From Xanthobacter agilis (GTDB lineage Bacteria; Pseudomonadota; Alphaproteobacteria; Rhizobiales; Xanthobacteraceae): a stretch of 64,000 nt of DNA. The stretch is from assembly GCF_021730435.1 (NCBI RefSeq), contig NZ_JABWGX010000004.1, positions 1 through 64,000 of the forward strand. The letters run 5' to 3'. Every line of letters starts with the position of its first letter. Within the stretch, counting starts at the first letter, position 1. Below, in pieces: positions 17,422 through 26,419 of this stretch. The translations under genes and the position numbers were made by a program. Under the pieces are notes generated by a model. That model was not told where the DNA came from, did no database searches, and saw nothing but the letters and a program-made list of their open reading frames with translations.

Positions 17422-17904
17422 ATGGCCGATTTCGATTTCGTGATTCACCAGCGCACGGGCGTGAAGCGCCGGCTCATGCCGGGGGACACCATGCGCACGG
17501 GCGAGGTGATGTACATGCCCATGGAGGGGATGCACCAGTCTGCCACCCTCAAGCTGTCTGACACGACCGTGACCGCCTTCATTCGGAACGCGGCCGGCGG
17601 CGGCAAGCCCGACGACGTGCCCGCCGGCTTCTTCCGCGACGGCTACGGCCGGCTCCTGCCTACGGGCACCACCTGTGGCGATGACCGGGCGGACGGCAAG
17701 GCGCTCGGCTTCCGGCTGGCCTACGAGGCCGACCTGCGGGACGCGTACAAGGCCGGCGACGCCGAGCCTGCGGACAGGTCGGCGAACACCACACCCACCA
17801 TCGCCCGGCACGGCGAGCAGGAAGGCCCCGAGGCAAAGAAGGCCCGCGAGAGGTACGAGAACGACATGCGCGACGCGTGGCGGCAGAGCAATCCTAGCGC
17901 TTGA
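17422..17904 (+). CDS. Unrecognised 160-residue protein next to the TIR gene
   Basis: I do not recognise the family. The protein is soluble, without signal peptide or membrane segment. It begins MADFDFVIHQRTGVKRRLMP and has a Gly/Pro-rich centre with FFRDGYGRLLPTG. Its C-terminus, KARERYENDMRDAWRQ, is a charged helix that resembles the tail of small phage or island proteins in rhizobia. The start at 17422 follows GGAAAGGATGACC. It is unrelated to the upstream metabolic genes and ends 32 bases before the preferred start of the TIR gene, so the two are probably co-transcribed. Confidence 0.6.
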   Translation: MADFDFVIHQRTGVKRRLMPGDTMRTGEVMYMPMEGMHQSATLKLSDTTVTAFIRNAAGGGKPDDVPAGFFRDGYGRLLPTGTTCGDDRADGKALGFRLAYEADLRDAYKAGDAEPADRSANTTPTIARHGEQEGPEAKKARERYENDMRDAWRQSNPSA

Positions 17905-17936
17905 GCGCGACAGCGGCGTTCGATATCATTGGTTGT

Positions 17937-18644
17937 ATGGCTAGATGCACTGCACCAGTACAAGGTCATCGCTCAGCAAGCGCTGCTGCGGCCTGTCCCG
18001 CATGTCGTGGTAGCTATGGCCGCAGGTACAGCAGCTATAGCGACTACACGTCGTATCCTCTCCCTTCCTACTCCACTTCGGGGGGCAGCGGGGGCAGCCG
18101 GATCAGCGGTAGTGGGTCCGGCAGCAGCGTAAGGCCGAGATGGTCGCGAGCCGGTTCCTCCGTTGTGTACACGCCTGCCGAAGTGCGGACACTCACGCCC
18201 TACCGCGAGAGTGTCGAGAAGAGAGCGCCCCTGCCGGACCTTCGGGACGTTTTTCTCTGCCACGCATGGGACGACCGTGGAGGTGCCGCCAAGGAGCTGC
18301 ATGATCTGCTAGAGTCGCGCGGTGTTTCGGTCTGGTTCAGCGAAAAGGATGTCCTCCTAGGGGCGCCCCTGCTCCGCGAAATCGACAAGGGGCTGGCAAA
18401 GTCGCGAGTCGGGATTGTGCTAGTAACACCGGCTCTGCTGCGCCGTGTCCAAGGCGAGGGCATCGCCGACAAAGAGCTTTCGGCACTCTTAGCGCGCGAC
18501 CAGCTCGTGCCCATCGTGCACGACACGACGTATGAAGCTCTCCGCGAAGTCAGCCCCTTGCTCGGCTCGCGAAGCGGCCTGAGCACTGCAGAAAATACGA
18601 TGGCAGACGTCGCGGCCAAGCTCGCCGAGTTGGTCGCCCCCTAG
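17937..18644 (+). CDS. TIR-domain protein with N-terminal Cys/His motif
   Basis: The 235-residue protein has three parts. Residues 1-30 carry C4, GHR (H11) and CPACR (C20, C23), a likely small zinc-binding motif. Residues 30-75 are a Ser/Tyr/Gly-rich linker. Residues 100-235 are a TIR domain: DVFLCHAWDD (strand A), GVSVWFSEKDV with E136 as candidate NADase glutamate, then GIVLVTPALL, ADKELSALL and LVPIVHDTT. Bacterial TIR domains usually cleave NAD+ or make cyclic-ADP-ribose signals, often in phage defence. The ATG at 17937 is chosen because the Cys/His motif starts there; a TTG at 17901 is the alternative. It lies in a lower-GC patch beside tRNA-Leu, suggesting transfer. Confidence 0.85.
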   Translation: MARCTAPVQGHRSASAAAACPACRGSYGRRYSSYSDYTSYPLPSYSTSGGSGGSRISGSGSGSSVRPRWSRAGSSVVYTPAEVRTLTPYRESVEKRAPLPDLRDVFLCHAWDDRGGAAKELHDLLESRGVSVWFSEKDVLLGAPLLREIDKGLAKSRVGIVLVTPALLRRVQGEGIADKELSALLARDQLVPIVHDTTYEALREVSPLLGSRSGLSTAENTMADVAAKLAELVAP

Positions 18645-18691
18645 CTCTGGCCGGGGTAGTCGGTTGCTGAAAGGCTCTGCGCCGCTAGCAT

Positions 18692-18717
18692 CGCCCGCCC
18701 TACAGGCGGGCGTTTTG
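18692..18717 (+). terminator. Intrinsic terminator after the TIR gene
   Basis: CGCCCGCC and GGCGGGCG form an 8-bp stem with a short loop followed by TTTT (18713-18716). It lies about 50 bases past the TIR stop codon. Confidence 0.75.
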
Positions 18718-18923
18718 CGTTGAGTTCACACTCCGGATGCCCCACCAGAAAACTGCAAGGCGCCCTTGCGTCACCTGAATAGCCTCCCCATTTTGATGGA
18801 GTTGACGAAATAGCCGCAGCGGTTTGGGGGTACTCAAAGCGGTTAACTTGAGAACCCCCACTGCTGGCCCATCCACGAAGGCGGCTACCGGAAGGGACCC
18901 TCGTGGTGATACAGGAGGTGCGA

Positions 18924-19049
18924 GTGATCGCATTCGTCTGTGTCGAAGCCAGCCAGTCGGGTGCGTCGAGCAGTTATCGTCTGGTTGTGGGGTGCAGCGT
19001 TCATCCCACGATGGTTTCGATGATTGTTTGGTTCGCTCGACTGTTTTGA
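18924..19049 (+). CDS. Possible 41-residue small protein
   Basis: A GTG at 18924 is preceded by an excellent AGGAGG (18913-18918) with good spacing and opens a 41-codon frame beginning MIAFVCVEASQSGASSSYRL. It ends in a hydrophobic tail SMIVWFARLF before TGA. A GC stem with a T-rich tail follows within six bases, as expected for a short monocistronic gene. I do not recognise the product. The hydrophobic end suggests membrane contact. The case rests on translation signals alone, so it could be spurious. Confidence 0.35.
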   Translation: MIAFVCVEASQSGASSSYRLVVGCSVHPTMVSMIVWFARLF

Positions 19050-19054
19050 TGGAG

Positions 19055-19087
19055 GGGCGCCTCGGCGACGGGGCGCCCTTCTGTTTT
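19055..19087 (+). terminator. Terminator-like hairpin behind the small ORF
   Basis: GGGCGCC (19055-19061) pairs with GGCGCCC (19072-19078) and is followed by TTCTGTTTT. It starts six bases after the stop of the 41-codon frame, so something in this stretch is probably transcribed rightward. Confidence 0.55.
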
Positions 19088-19386
19088 AAGGCAGACTGAT
19101 TGCTGGGGCCTTCTTTTGCCCACGCCATGGCGAGCCCTGCGACTTCGCGGAAGGCGCCCGCTGCGCCGAGATGCCCGCCACGGGGTGCCGCTGTGGGCAT
19201 AGCATAGCCCCGCCGCGCCGTTGGTCCGGCGGCTCACCCCGTCGCCCTGGTACAGTGGCGAAATTGTGGCAAATAGGTGAGCGATGCTTACCCGAATCCA
19301 GCCCGCAACGCCTAAAACCAAACCGGGGGCTATTCGGGGGCTACCTAGGAAGCCGGGTCAAAAAACCCAATGTTTTCAAAGGTAAA

Positions 19387-19473
<87 letters not shown>

Positions 19474-19503
19474 CCCGCGACCGTTAGGTCGTTGGGAGCG
19501 CGA

Positions 19504-19532
19504 CAATTAATGAGCGGGTTGCCGCTTGTCAA
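19504..19532 (-). promoter_or_regulatory. Promoter of tRNA-Leu
   Basis: On the minus strand TTGACA (19532-19527) and TAATTG (19509-19504) are separated by 17 bases, about 30 bases before the tRNA 5' end. This is a strong consensus-like sigma-70 promoter. Confidence 0.7.
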
Positions 19533-19576
19533 CACGGCTCAGCTTTCCATCGCGAAGAATTTGAACTGTCCACAGG

Positions 19577-19638
19577 AGCCGGCGCGGGTGGCCGGCTCAA
19601 GCGCCAAGGGCGGGCTTCGTCGAAGCCCGCCCTTGGCG
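19577..19638 (-). terminator. Two stem-loops after the enoyl-CoA hydratase gene
   Basis: An 18-bp perfect stem built from CGCCAAGGGCGGGCTTCG and its complement spans 19602-19638. A second stem GAGCCGGC/GCCGGCTC lies at 19577-19598. Both sit between the hydratase gene and tRNA-Leu on the minus strand. The T-rich tail lies on the plus-strand side, so termination efficiency for the hydratase mRNA is uncertain. Confidence 0.5.
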
Positions 19639-19740
19639 TATTTTCTGTTCGCTTGGGCTTAACGTGTTCCGCGCAAGAGCCTTGAGCCCGCAGGTTTTTG
19701 CCCGGCGGGCCGGAGGCGGCTTCGCGCAACCGCGCCGGCG

Positions 19741-20511
19741 TCAGCGGCGGAAGTTCGGCGGCCGCTTTTCCATGAAGGCACGCATGCCTTCCTTCTGATG
19801 CTCCAGCGCGAACATGGCCTGGAACACCCGGCGCTCGAAGCGGATGCCTTCGGCGAGGGTGGTCTCGTAGGAGCGGTTCACGCTTTCCTTGGTCTGCATG
19901 GCGACCGTCGGCGACATGTCGGCGATGGTTTTGGCCACCGCCAGGGCTTCGCTCACCAGATCGGCGGCGGGGACCACCCGCGAGACGAGGCCGGCGCGTT
20001 CCGCCTCGGCGGCGCCCATGAGGCGGCCGGAAAGGCACATCTCCATGGCCTTGGACTTGCCCACGAAGCGGGTCAGGCGCTGGGTGCCGCCGGCGCCGGG
20101 CATCACCCCGAGCTTGATCTCGGGCTGGCCGAACTTGGCGGTGTCGGCGGCGAGAATGAAGTCGCACATCATGGCGAGCTCGCAGCCGCCGCCGAGCGCG
20201 AAGCCGGCCACCGCCGCGATCACCGGCTTGCGCACCCGCGACAGGCGCTCCCAGGAGGTGATGAAATCGTTATCGTAGCTCTCGGGATAGGTCAGCGCGT
20301 GCATCTCGGTGATGTCGGCACCGGCGGCGAATGCCTTGTCCGATCCGGTGATGACGATGCAACCGATGTCCGCATCCGCCTCGAAGGCGTCGAGCACCAC
20401 GTTGAGCTCGCCGATCAGGTCGGAATTGAGCGCGTTCAGAACCTTCGGCCGGTTCAGGCGGATCAGGCCGACGCGCTCGTGCCGCTCTACCAGAATTGTC
20501 TCGAATGCCAT
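19741..20511 (-). CDS. Enoyl-CoA hydratase
   Basis: A crotonase-fold enzyme that hydrates trans-2-enoyl-CoA in fatty-acid beta-oxidation. The 256-residue protein shows [15 protein letters not shown] near the N-terminus, the CoA/oxyanion loop [11 protein letters not shown], and the catalytic region [32 protein letters not shown] with the expected glutamate. The C-terminus ends [11 protein letters not shown]. It lies downstream of mutM on the same strand, as in many Hyphomicrobiales near the replication origin. There rpsT and dnaA normally follow; here tRNA-Leu follows. Confidence 0.93.
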   Translation of the reverse strand: MAFETILVERHERVGLIRLNRPKVLNALNSDLIGELNVVLDAFEADADIGCIVITGSDKAFAAGADITEMHALTYPESYDNDFITSWERLSRVRKPVIAAVAGFALGGGCELAMMCDFILAADTAKFGQPEIKLGVMPGAGGTQRLTRFVGKSKAMEMCLSGRLMGAAEAERAGLVSRVVPAADLVSEALAVAKTIADMSPTVAMQTKESVNRSYETTLAEGIRFERRVFQAMFALEHQKEGMRAFMEKRPPNFRR

Positions 20512-20669
20512 TCCTGTCTCTCCCCGTGGCCGCCCGCGAGCTGGACGGCCATGTTCCCTCTCAAGGCTGCACCTTGTGCTCTAGCCCGAGTTCGGGCTTT
20601 GGGGAATGGGGGAACGAAAAATAGCATGGCATTGCTGTATCGATCCGCTGATGCGCGGCGCCATGGGCA

Positions 20670-21551
20670 TCAGCGCTGGCAGACGGGGCAGAAGAACGTG
20701 GAGCGTCCGCCCTGGACGATGCGCTGGATGGTGCCCTTGCAATGCAGGGTCGGGCAGCGCTCGCCCTCGCGATCATAGACCCGGAAGGCGTGCTGGAAAT
20801 AGCCGAGCTGGCCGTCGACTTGGCGGTGGTCCTTGAGCGAGGAGCCGCCCGCCTGGATCGCTTCGCGCAGCACGTCGCGGATGGCGACGACCAGCCGTTC
20901 CGCCCGCCGCGTCGGGGCGCCCTCGCGGGTGGCGATGGTGTGGGCGCCGCGGCGCGGCGAAAGGCCGGCGCGGTGCAACGCCTCGCATACATAGATGTTG
21001 CCGAGCCCCGCCACCAGCTTCTGGTCCAGGAGCGCCGATTTGAGGCAGGTGTGCCGCCGCGCGCAGGCTTGGGCGAGATATGCGGCGTTGAAGGCGTTGC
21101 CGAGCGGCTCGGGCCCCAGGTTTTGCAGCAGCGGGTGGTTGTGCAGCCCGTCGTAGGGGACGATCAGGATGGCGCCGAAGCGGCGCGGATCGTTGAAGGT
21201 CACCGTGGCGCCACCGGCGAGGTGCAGCACGACATGGTCGTGGGGGCCGCTCTCCGACCGCGGGTGGTGGAACACGCCGGGCCGTCCCTTTATCGTGGTG
21301 CCGTCGATGCGGATCGAGCCGGACATGCCGAGGTGCATGATCATCACCTCGCCCCCGGACAAATCGGCCAGCAAATATTTGGCGCGGCGCCCCAGCGCTT
21401 CCACCCGCCGGCCGGCGAGGCGCGCGGCGAAGTTTTCGGGCAGGGGCCAGCGCAGGTCGGGGCGTCGCGCCTCTGCGCTTTCAATCACGGCGCCTTGCAG
21501 GACGGGGATGAGGCCCCGGCGGACGGTTTCCACCTCGGGCAGTTCAGGCAT
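20670..21551 (-). CDS. mutM: Formamidopyrimidine-DNA glycosylase
   Basis: MutM (Fpg) excises 8-oxoguanine and ring-opened purines and nicks the abasic site. The 293-residue protein begins [14 protein letters not shown], with P2 as nucleophile and E3 as general acid after Met removal. It has the conserved lysine loop, the H2TH region [20 protein letters not shown] and a C-terminal zinc finger with cysteines in CPTLHC and FFCPVC. Length is normal. It is on the same strand as the enoyl-CoA hydratase gene, 158 bases upstream of it. Confidence 0.96.
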   Translation of the reverse strand: MPELPEVETVRRGLIPVLQGAVIESAEARRPDLRWPLPENFAARLAGRRVEALGRRAKYLLADLSGGEVMIMHLGMSGSIRIDGTTIKGRPGVFHHPRSESGPHDHVVLHLAGGATVTFNDPRRFGAILIVPYDGLHNHPLLQNLGPEPLGNAFNAAYLAQACARRHTCLKSALLDQKLVAGLGNIYVCEALHRAGLSPRRGAHTIATREGAPTRRAERLVVAIRDVLREAIQAGGSSLKDHRQVDGQLGYFQHAFRVYDREGERCPTLHCKGTIQRIVQGGRSTFFCPVCQR

Positions 21552-21642
21552 TTTGGTTCAGCTCGCCGGTGCAGCGGTAGGGCTCGGATTCGGTCATTAG
21601 CGATACAGAATCAGGCAGCTCGCGACTTTGCGCAAGATGTAA

Positions 21643-22788
21643 TCACACGTTCTGCCCGCTTTCCGGGTGGAGCGGCGCTGTAAATTCCAATTGTTCCAGG
21701 CGCATGCCCCGCTTGGCGATCTTGTCGGCGGAAATCAGCACCTTGGCCACGTCGTCGCCTACCTGGCCGAAATGACGGGAAAGCTCGCCCACCCGCTCGC
21801 GCAGGCGCGCCACATCCTCCACCAGGGCGCCCACCTCGGTGCGGATGTGGTCCGCCTCGGCGCGCATGCGGGCGTCCTTGGCGATGGCCTGGACCAGTTG
21901 CACCGCCAGCATCAGCAGCGTGGGCGAGACCAGCACCACGCGGGCGCGGAACGCGGCCTGCACCACCGCGTCGAAATGCTCCTGGATCTCGCCATAGACC
22001 GATTCCGACGGCACGAAGATCAAGGCGATGTCCTGGGTTTCGCCGGGTAGCAGATAGCGCTCGGCCACATCGTTCACATGCTTCATGAGGTCGGCCTTGA
22101 GCCGCGCGGTCGCCACCTTGCGGGCCTCGGCCGTCGGCGCCTCGCGGAAGGCCGTCACCGATTCCAGGGGAAACTTGGCGTCGATCGCGAGCGGGCGGGC
22201 GTCCCCCGGAAGGAAGATGGCGCAGTCCGGCCGGCGGCCATTGGACAGGGTGTATTGGAAGGCGAACGAATCCTTCGGCAGCCCGTCGGAAATGAGCGCT
22301 TCCATCCGCGCCTGGCCGAACGCGCCGCGCGCCTGCTTGTTGGCGAGGGTGTCGCGCAGGGACACCACTTGCGCCGACAGGTCGGAGAGGCTGCGCTCGG
22401 CCTTCTCCACCATCACCAGGCGCTCGGCGATGCGGGTGAGGCTTTCGTGGGTGGCGCGCGCGGAGGCGCTCATGCTCTCGCCAATGCGGTAGGAGGTGGC
22501 GTCGAGCCGCTCCGCCACGGCGCGGGCCAACTCGCTCTGGCGCTGGGAAAGCACCTCGGCAAGGCTCTGCACCCGGCCCGCTGTTTCATGTTGGATGCGG
22601 GCCAGATCGCGCATCCGGCGATCGAACTCCTGCGCCCGCAGCGCCTCCTCGGCGGCCCGTGTCGCCCGCGCGGTCGCGCCCCGCCACAGGCCGGCGGCCA
22701 GCAGCGCCAGCCCCACCGCGAGGATGGCGGCGAGGGCTTCCCCCATCGGCACCGGATGACCGGCGAGGCTGAACAGCACATCGGACAT
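21643..22788 (-). CDS. rmuC: DNA recombination protein RmuC
   Basis: A 381-residue RmuC-family protein, linked genetically to limiting DNA inversions; it carries a predicted nuclease-like core. An N-terminal membrane segment is at about 12-33 ([20 protein letters not shown]). A coiled coil of roughly 130 residues follows, then the RmuC core with [34 protein letters not shown] and a C-terminal [15 protein letters not shown]. The start at 22788 ([10 protein letters not shown]) is preferred over an upstream Met without a ribosome binding site. It is divergent from def with 80 bases between. Confidence 0.92.
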   Translation of the reverse strand: MSDVLFSLAGHPVPMGEALAAILAVGLALLAAGLWRGATARATRAAEEALRAQEFDRRMRDLARIQHETAGRVQSLAEVLSQRQSELARAVAERLDATSYRIGESMSASARATHESLTRIAERLVMVEKAERSLSDLSAQVVSLRDTLANKQARGAFGQARMEALISDGLPKDSFAFQYTLSNGRRPDCAIFLPGDARPLAIDAKFPLESVTAFREAPTAEARKVATARLKADLMKHVNDVAERYLLPGETQDIALIFVPSESVYGEIQEHFDAVVQAAFRARVVLVSPTLLMLAVQLVQAIAKDARMRAEADHIRTEVGALVEDVARLRERVGELSRHFGQVGDDVAKVLISADKIAKRGMRLEQLEFTAPLHPESGQNV

Positions 22789-22868
22789 GCGTTTCCATAG
22801 CCCGATTCGGATTTGGAACAAAGTATGAACATATTGACCGCGCGCGCGCTATCGCTTATTTCCCTCCG

Positions 22869-23387
22869 ATGACTACGCGACCCATCCTCATCATTCCCGA
22901 TAGCAAGCTGCGGACCATTTCGGAGCCCGTGGGCAAGATCGATTCCGAGATCAAAAAGCTGGTCGAGGACATGTTCGAGACCATGTATGAGGCGCCGGGC
23001 ATCGGCCTTGCCGCCATCCAGGTGGGCGTGCAGAGGCGGGTCATCACCATCGATATCGCGCGCGAGGACGAGGGGAAGAAGCCGGTGGCGCTCATCAACC
23101 CCGAGATCATCGCCGCATCCGAGGAAACCTCGGTCTATAGCGAGGGGTGCCTGTCCATTCCCGAATATTATGAGGAAGTGGAGCGGCCGGCGCGGGTGGC
23201 GGTGCGCTTCCAGGACGTGGACGGCGCGGTGCGGGAGGTGGAGGCCGATGGGCTGTTCGCCACCTGCATCCAGCACGAGATCGATCACCTGAATGGCGTG
23301 TTGTTCATCGACCACATTTCCAAACTCAAGCGCGACCGGGTGATGAAGAAGTTCACCAAGGCGGCGCGGCGCGAGGCCGCGAGCTGA
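22869..23387 (+). CDS. def: Peptide deformylase
   Basis: Removes the formyl group from nascent N-formyl-Met. The 172-residue metalloenzyme has all three motifs: [10 protein letters not shown] at 44-53, EGCLS at 92-96 with ligand C94, and HEIDH at 136-140 giving two histidine ligands and the catalytic glutamate. Length is typical. It begins a translation-maturation operon with fmt, 32 bases downstream, and truA. Confidence 0.97.
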   Translation: MTTRPILIIPDSKLRTISEPVGKIDSEIKKLVEDMFETMYEAPGIGLAAIQVGVQRRVITIDIAREDEGKKPVALINPEIIAASEETSVYSEGCLSIPEYYEEVERPARVAVRFQDVDGAVREVEADGLFATCIQHEIDHLNGVLFIDHISKLKRDRVMKKFTKAARREAAS

Positions 23388-23419
23388 CGGCGCGCGGCCC
23401 GGACGGACGTTGGAATTTC

Positions 23420-24343
23420 ATGCGCATCGTTTTCATGGGCACGCCGGATTTCGCCGTGCCCACTCTCTCCGAGATCGTCGGGCACGGCCATGAAGTGGTG
23501 GCGGTCTATACCCGCGCGCCGGCTCCGGCCGGTCGGCGCGGGCTCGATCTTACCCCTTCGCCCGTGCACAAGGTGGCCGAGCGCTTCGGGCTGCCGGTGC
23601 TGACGCCGACATCCCTGCGCTCGAACGCGGCGACCGAGACCTTTCGCGGTCATGGAGCCGATGTGGCGGTGGTGGTGGCCTATGGCATGATCCTGCCGCC
23701 GGCCATCCTGGAGGTGCCGCGACTGGGCTGCCTCAACCTGCACGGGTCACTGTTGCCGCGCTGGCGCGGCGCCGCGCCGATCCAGCGGGCGATCATGGCG
23801 GGGGATGCCGAGACCGGTGTCGCCGTCATGAAGATGGAGGCGGGGCTCGACACCGGGCCGGTGGGGGTGGTGGAGCGCATCGCCATCGGGCCGGACATGA
23901 CCGCCGGCGAGCTGCATGATCGCATGATGCTGGTGGGGGCCGACCTCATGGGTCGGGCGCTGGCCGCCCTGGAGCGGGGCGGGCTGGTGTTCACGCCGCA
24001 GCCTGAGGCGGGCGTCACCTATGCGGCGAAGATCGAGAAGGGCGAGACCCGGATCGACTGGACCCAGCCGGCCCAGGTGGTGCATGACCGCATCCGCGGT
24101 CTGTCGCCCTTCCCCGGATCGTGGTTCCCGATGGGCGAGCCCGAGGCGCGGGTGAAGGTGCTGCGCTCGACCCTGGTGGCGGGCGAAGGCGCACCCGGCG
24201 AGGTGCTCGACGATCAGCTCGCTATCGCCTGCGGCACCGGCGCCGTGCGCCTGCTGGAGCTGCAGAAGGCCGGCAAGCAGCCGGTGGCCGCCGCGTCTTT
24301 CCTCAACGGCAATGCGGTGCCTCCGGGCCGCCGGCTGGCCTGA
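23420..24343 (+). CDS. fmt: Methionyl-tRNA formyltransferase
   Basis: Formylates initiator Met-tRNA using 10-formyltetrahydrofolate. The 307-residue protein shows [19 protein letters not shown], the active-site segment [21 protein letters not shown], and [14 protein letters not shown]. The C-terminal domain has [10 protein letters not shown]. It sits directly after def, the usual pairing because formylation and deformylation are coupled. A GGAAT-type ribosome binding site precedes the ATG at 23420. Confidence 0.97.
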   Translation: MRIVFMGTPDFAVPTLSEIVGHGHEVVAVYTRAPAPAGRRGLDLTPSPVHKVAERFGLPVLTPTSLRSNAATETFRGHGADVAVVVAYGMILPPAILEVPRLGCLNLHGSLLPRWRGAAPIQRAIMAGDAETGVAVMKMEAGLDTGPVGVVERIAIGPDMTAGELHDRMMLVGADLMGRALAALERGGLVFTPQPEAGVTYAAKIEKGETRIDWTQPAQVVHDRIRGLSPFPGSWFPMGEPEARVKVLRSTLVAGEGAPGEVLDDQLAIACGTGAVRLLELQKAGKQPVAAASFLNGNAVPPGRRLA

Positions 24344-24358
24344 GCCGGCAAGCGCCCG

Positions 24359-25096
24359 ATGCCACGCTACAAACTTATCATCGAATATGATGGCACGCCT
24401 TTCGCCGGCTGGCAGGTGCAGGCCGGGCTGCCCACGGTACAGGGGGTTCTGGCGGAGGCGTTCCGGCGCTTTTGCGGCGAGGCGGTGCAGGTGTCCGGTG
24501 CCGGGCGGACCGATGCGGGGGTGCATGCCACCGGGCAGGTGGCCCATGTGGACCTCGCCCGCGAGTGGCGCACGGACACGGTGCGCGACGCGATGACCGC
24601 CCAGCTTCGGCCCCATCCGGTGGCGGTGCTCCAGGCGGAGCGGGTGCCGGACAGTTTCGACGCGCGCTTTTCGGCCACCAAGCGGCATTATCTCTATCGC
24701 ATCGTCAATCGGCGGCCGGACCTCGCCCTTGATCGTGACCGGGCGTGGCGCATTCCGCAGAAGCTGGATGCGCAGGCCATGCACGGCGCGGCGCAGCGGC
24801 TGTTGGGCAAGCACGATTTCTCCACCTTCCGCGCGGCCGAATGCCAGGCGGCCTCCCCTGTGAAGACACTCGAGCAGCTCGACGTGGCGCAGGTGGGGGA
24901 CGAGATCCGCGTGGTGACCTCGGCGCGCTCCTTCCTGCACCATCAGGTGCGCTCCATGGTGGGGTCGTTGATGCGGGTGGGGGAGGGGCGCTGGAGCGCG
25001 GACGACCTGGAAGCGGCGCTGAATGCTGCCGATCGCACCCGGTGCGGGCCCATGGCACCGGCGTCGGGCCTTTATCTTGCGGCGGTGAGCTACTGA
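24359..25096 (+). CDS. truA: tRNA pseudouridine synthase A
   Basis: Modifies U38-U40 in the anticodon stem-loop of many tRNAs. The 245-residue protein begins [19 protein letters not shown] and has the catalytic aspartate in [14 protein letters not shown]. It also carries RHYLYRI and the C-terminal [14 protein letters not shown]. The start lies 16 bases after fmt, so def-fmt-truA form one operon. Length is normal. Confidence 0.97.
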   Translation: MPRYKLIIEYDGTPFAGWQVQAGLPTVQGVLAEAFRRFCGEAVQVSGAGRTDAGVHATGQVAHVDLAREWRTDTVRDAMTAQLRPHPVAVLQAERVPDSFDARFSATKRHYLYRIVNRRPDLALDRDRAWRIPQKLDAQAMHGAAQRLLGKHDFSTFRAAECQAASPVKTLEQLDVAQVGDEIRVVTSARSFLHHQVRSMVGSLMRVGEGRWSADDLEAALNAADRTRCGPMAPASGLYLAAVSY

Positions 25097-25546
25097 GGAG
25101 CCGTGGCCGGGCGGCCACAGGGTTGAGGATGATGGTCGGCGCCGGGGTCTTCGCCACATTGCGGACCGAAAAAGCCGATACCGCAAACGTGAACGCCGCC
25201 GCATCCGCTCGCGGGTCGGCGCGGGGGTCCTGGGGGGCGGTCCTGGGGGGCGGTCCTGGGGCGTGGTCCTGGGGCGCGCGCGGGCGGCGCGCAAAACAGG
25301 TCCGGATTTCGGCACCCCTGCCGGGCCGGGCCGAGCGCACCGGGCGGGGCAAGGACGGGGACGGCCGCAGGGCATTCTTGTCCTGAGCCGGGATCCTGCT
25401 AAAAGGCGTCTTCAGGCGAATTGGGTATCCGTTCGTGTGAAGAAAACGCGGCAATGCAATGGCCTGGAGCATTTTGCCGGTTCATCGGCGCTCTGGAATG
25501 TTCTAGAAGATCGACGCCATCCGGCGCGGGACGGAACCTGATCGTG
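25097..25546. other. Gap between truA and bamD
   Basis: A 450-base region without a believable gene. It contains four tandem copies of a 13-base GC-rich unit (25226-25277) and then less GC-rich DNA (about 25390-25520) that probably holds the bamD promoter. Reading frames through the repeats give low-complexity peptides only. Confidence 0.5.
25226..25277. repeat. Tandem repeat, four copies of a 13-base unit
   Basis: The unit is GGTCCTGGGGGGC. Copies one and two are identical; copies three and four end GGCGT and GGCGC. The G-runs could form quadruplex-like structures. It lies in the truA-bamD intergenic region and probably changes length by slippage. Confidence 0.85.
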
Positions 25547-26413
25547 ATGACTTTCATCGAGACGGCGCAGCGCGTGCGCGCGATCATCAAGGGCAGGGGC
25601 CGGGCCTTCAGCCTCGCCCTGGTGCTGGCCGGCGGCACCTTGCTTTCGGCCTGTGCCAGCGACAAGGACGACGTGATTCCGCCCGACGAGCCGGCGGAGA
25701 AGATCTACAATGAGGGCCTCACCCTGCTGCGCAAGCAGGAGCCCGAGAAGGCCGCCAAGCGCTTCGAGGACGTGGACCGCACCCACCCCTACTCGGAGTG
25801 GGCGCGCAAGTCCCTCATCATGACCACCTTCGCCTATTTCGAGGCCGGCAAGTACGACGAGGCCATCGCCTCCGGCCGGCGCTACGTCTCGCTGTATCCG
25901 GGCTCGCAGGATGCGGCCTATGCCCAGTATCTGGTGGCATCCGCCCTCTACGAGAACATTCCCGACATCACCCGCGACCAGCGCAAGACCCGCCAGGCGC
26001 TCGACGCCCTGGAAGAGGTGGTGCGCAAGTATCCTAATACGGAGTACGCTGCGACCGCCAAGAAGAAGATCGAGGTGGCGCGCGACCAGCTGGCCGGCAA
26101 GGAGATGCTGATCGGCCGCTATTATCTCGAGCAGCGCAACTATACCGGCGCCATCAACCGCTTTAAGATTGTGGTGACACAATACCAGACCACCCGGCAG
26201 GTGGAGGAAGCACTGTTCCGCCTCACCGAGGCTTATATGGCGCTCGGCGTGGTGAACGAGGCGCAGACGGCGGCCGCGGTTCTTGGCTATAACTTCCCGG
26301 ACAGCCAATGGTATAAGGACGCCTACAAGCTCGTTCATGCCGGCGGCATGGAGCCGCAGGAAAACAAGGCGTCCTGGATTAGCCAGGCGTTCAAGAAGAT
26401 GGGGCTCGGCTGA
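25547..26413 (+). CDS. bamD: Outer membrane assembly lipoprotein BamD
   Basis: BamD is the essential lipoprotein partner of BamA in inserting beta-barrel proteins into the outer membrane. The 288-residue precursor has a signal peptide with lipobox LLSAC (C36 lipidated). Five TPR-like repeats follow, including YNEGLTLLRKQEPEKAAKRFEDV, AYFEAGKYDEAIASGRRYV and GRYYLEQRNYTGAINRFKIV. The ATG at 25547 sits in a weak ribosome-binding context, with a GTG one codon earlier as an alternative. It is followed closely by recN, the usual alphaproteobacterial arrangement. Confidence 0.95.
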   Translation: MTFIETAQRVRAIIKGRGRAFSLALVLAGGTLLSACASDKDDVIPPDEPAEKIYNEGLTLLRKQEPEKAAKRFEDVDRTHPYSEWARKSLIMTTFAYFEAGKYDEAIASGRRYVSLYPGSQDAAYAQYLVASALYENIPDITRDQRKTRQALDALEEVVRKYPNTEYAATAKKKIEVARDQLAGKEMLIGRYYLEQRNYTGAINRFKIVVTQYQTTRQVEEALFRLTEAYMALGVVNEAQTAAAVLGYNFPDSQWYKDAYKLVHAGGMEPQENKASWISQAFKKMGLG

Positions 26414-26419
26414 TCCTCC

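Larger units (their letters stand above)
18645..19386. other. Mostly noncoding stretch between the TIR gene and tRNA-Leu
   Basis: About 740 bases with lower GC and no large gene. It contains the terminator at 18692, a hairpin at 18826-18859 (GGGGGT-x-CTCAA paired with TTGAG-x-ACCCCC), a possible 41-codon ORF with its own terminator, and paired direct repeats at 19324-19343 beside the tRNA. Longer ORFs here, on either strand, lack homology and ribosome binding sites. Confidence 0.5.

Noticed and set aside
18700-19200. 166-codon minus-strand frame next to the TIR gene
   Set aside because: No ribosome binding site or recognisable domain, and it crosses a terminator and a hairpin.
25226-25277. 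CRISPR-like array
   Set aside because: The copies are directly adjacent with no spacers and the unit is only 13 bases; it is a simple tandem repeat.
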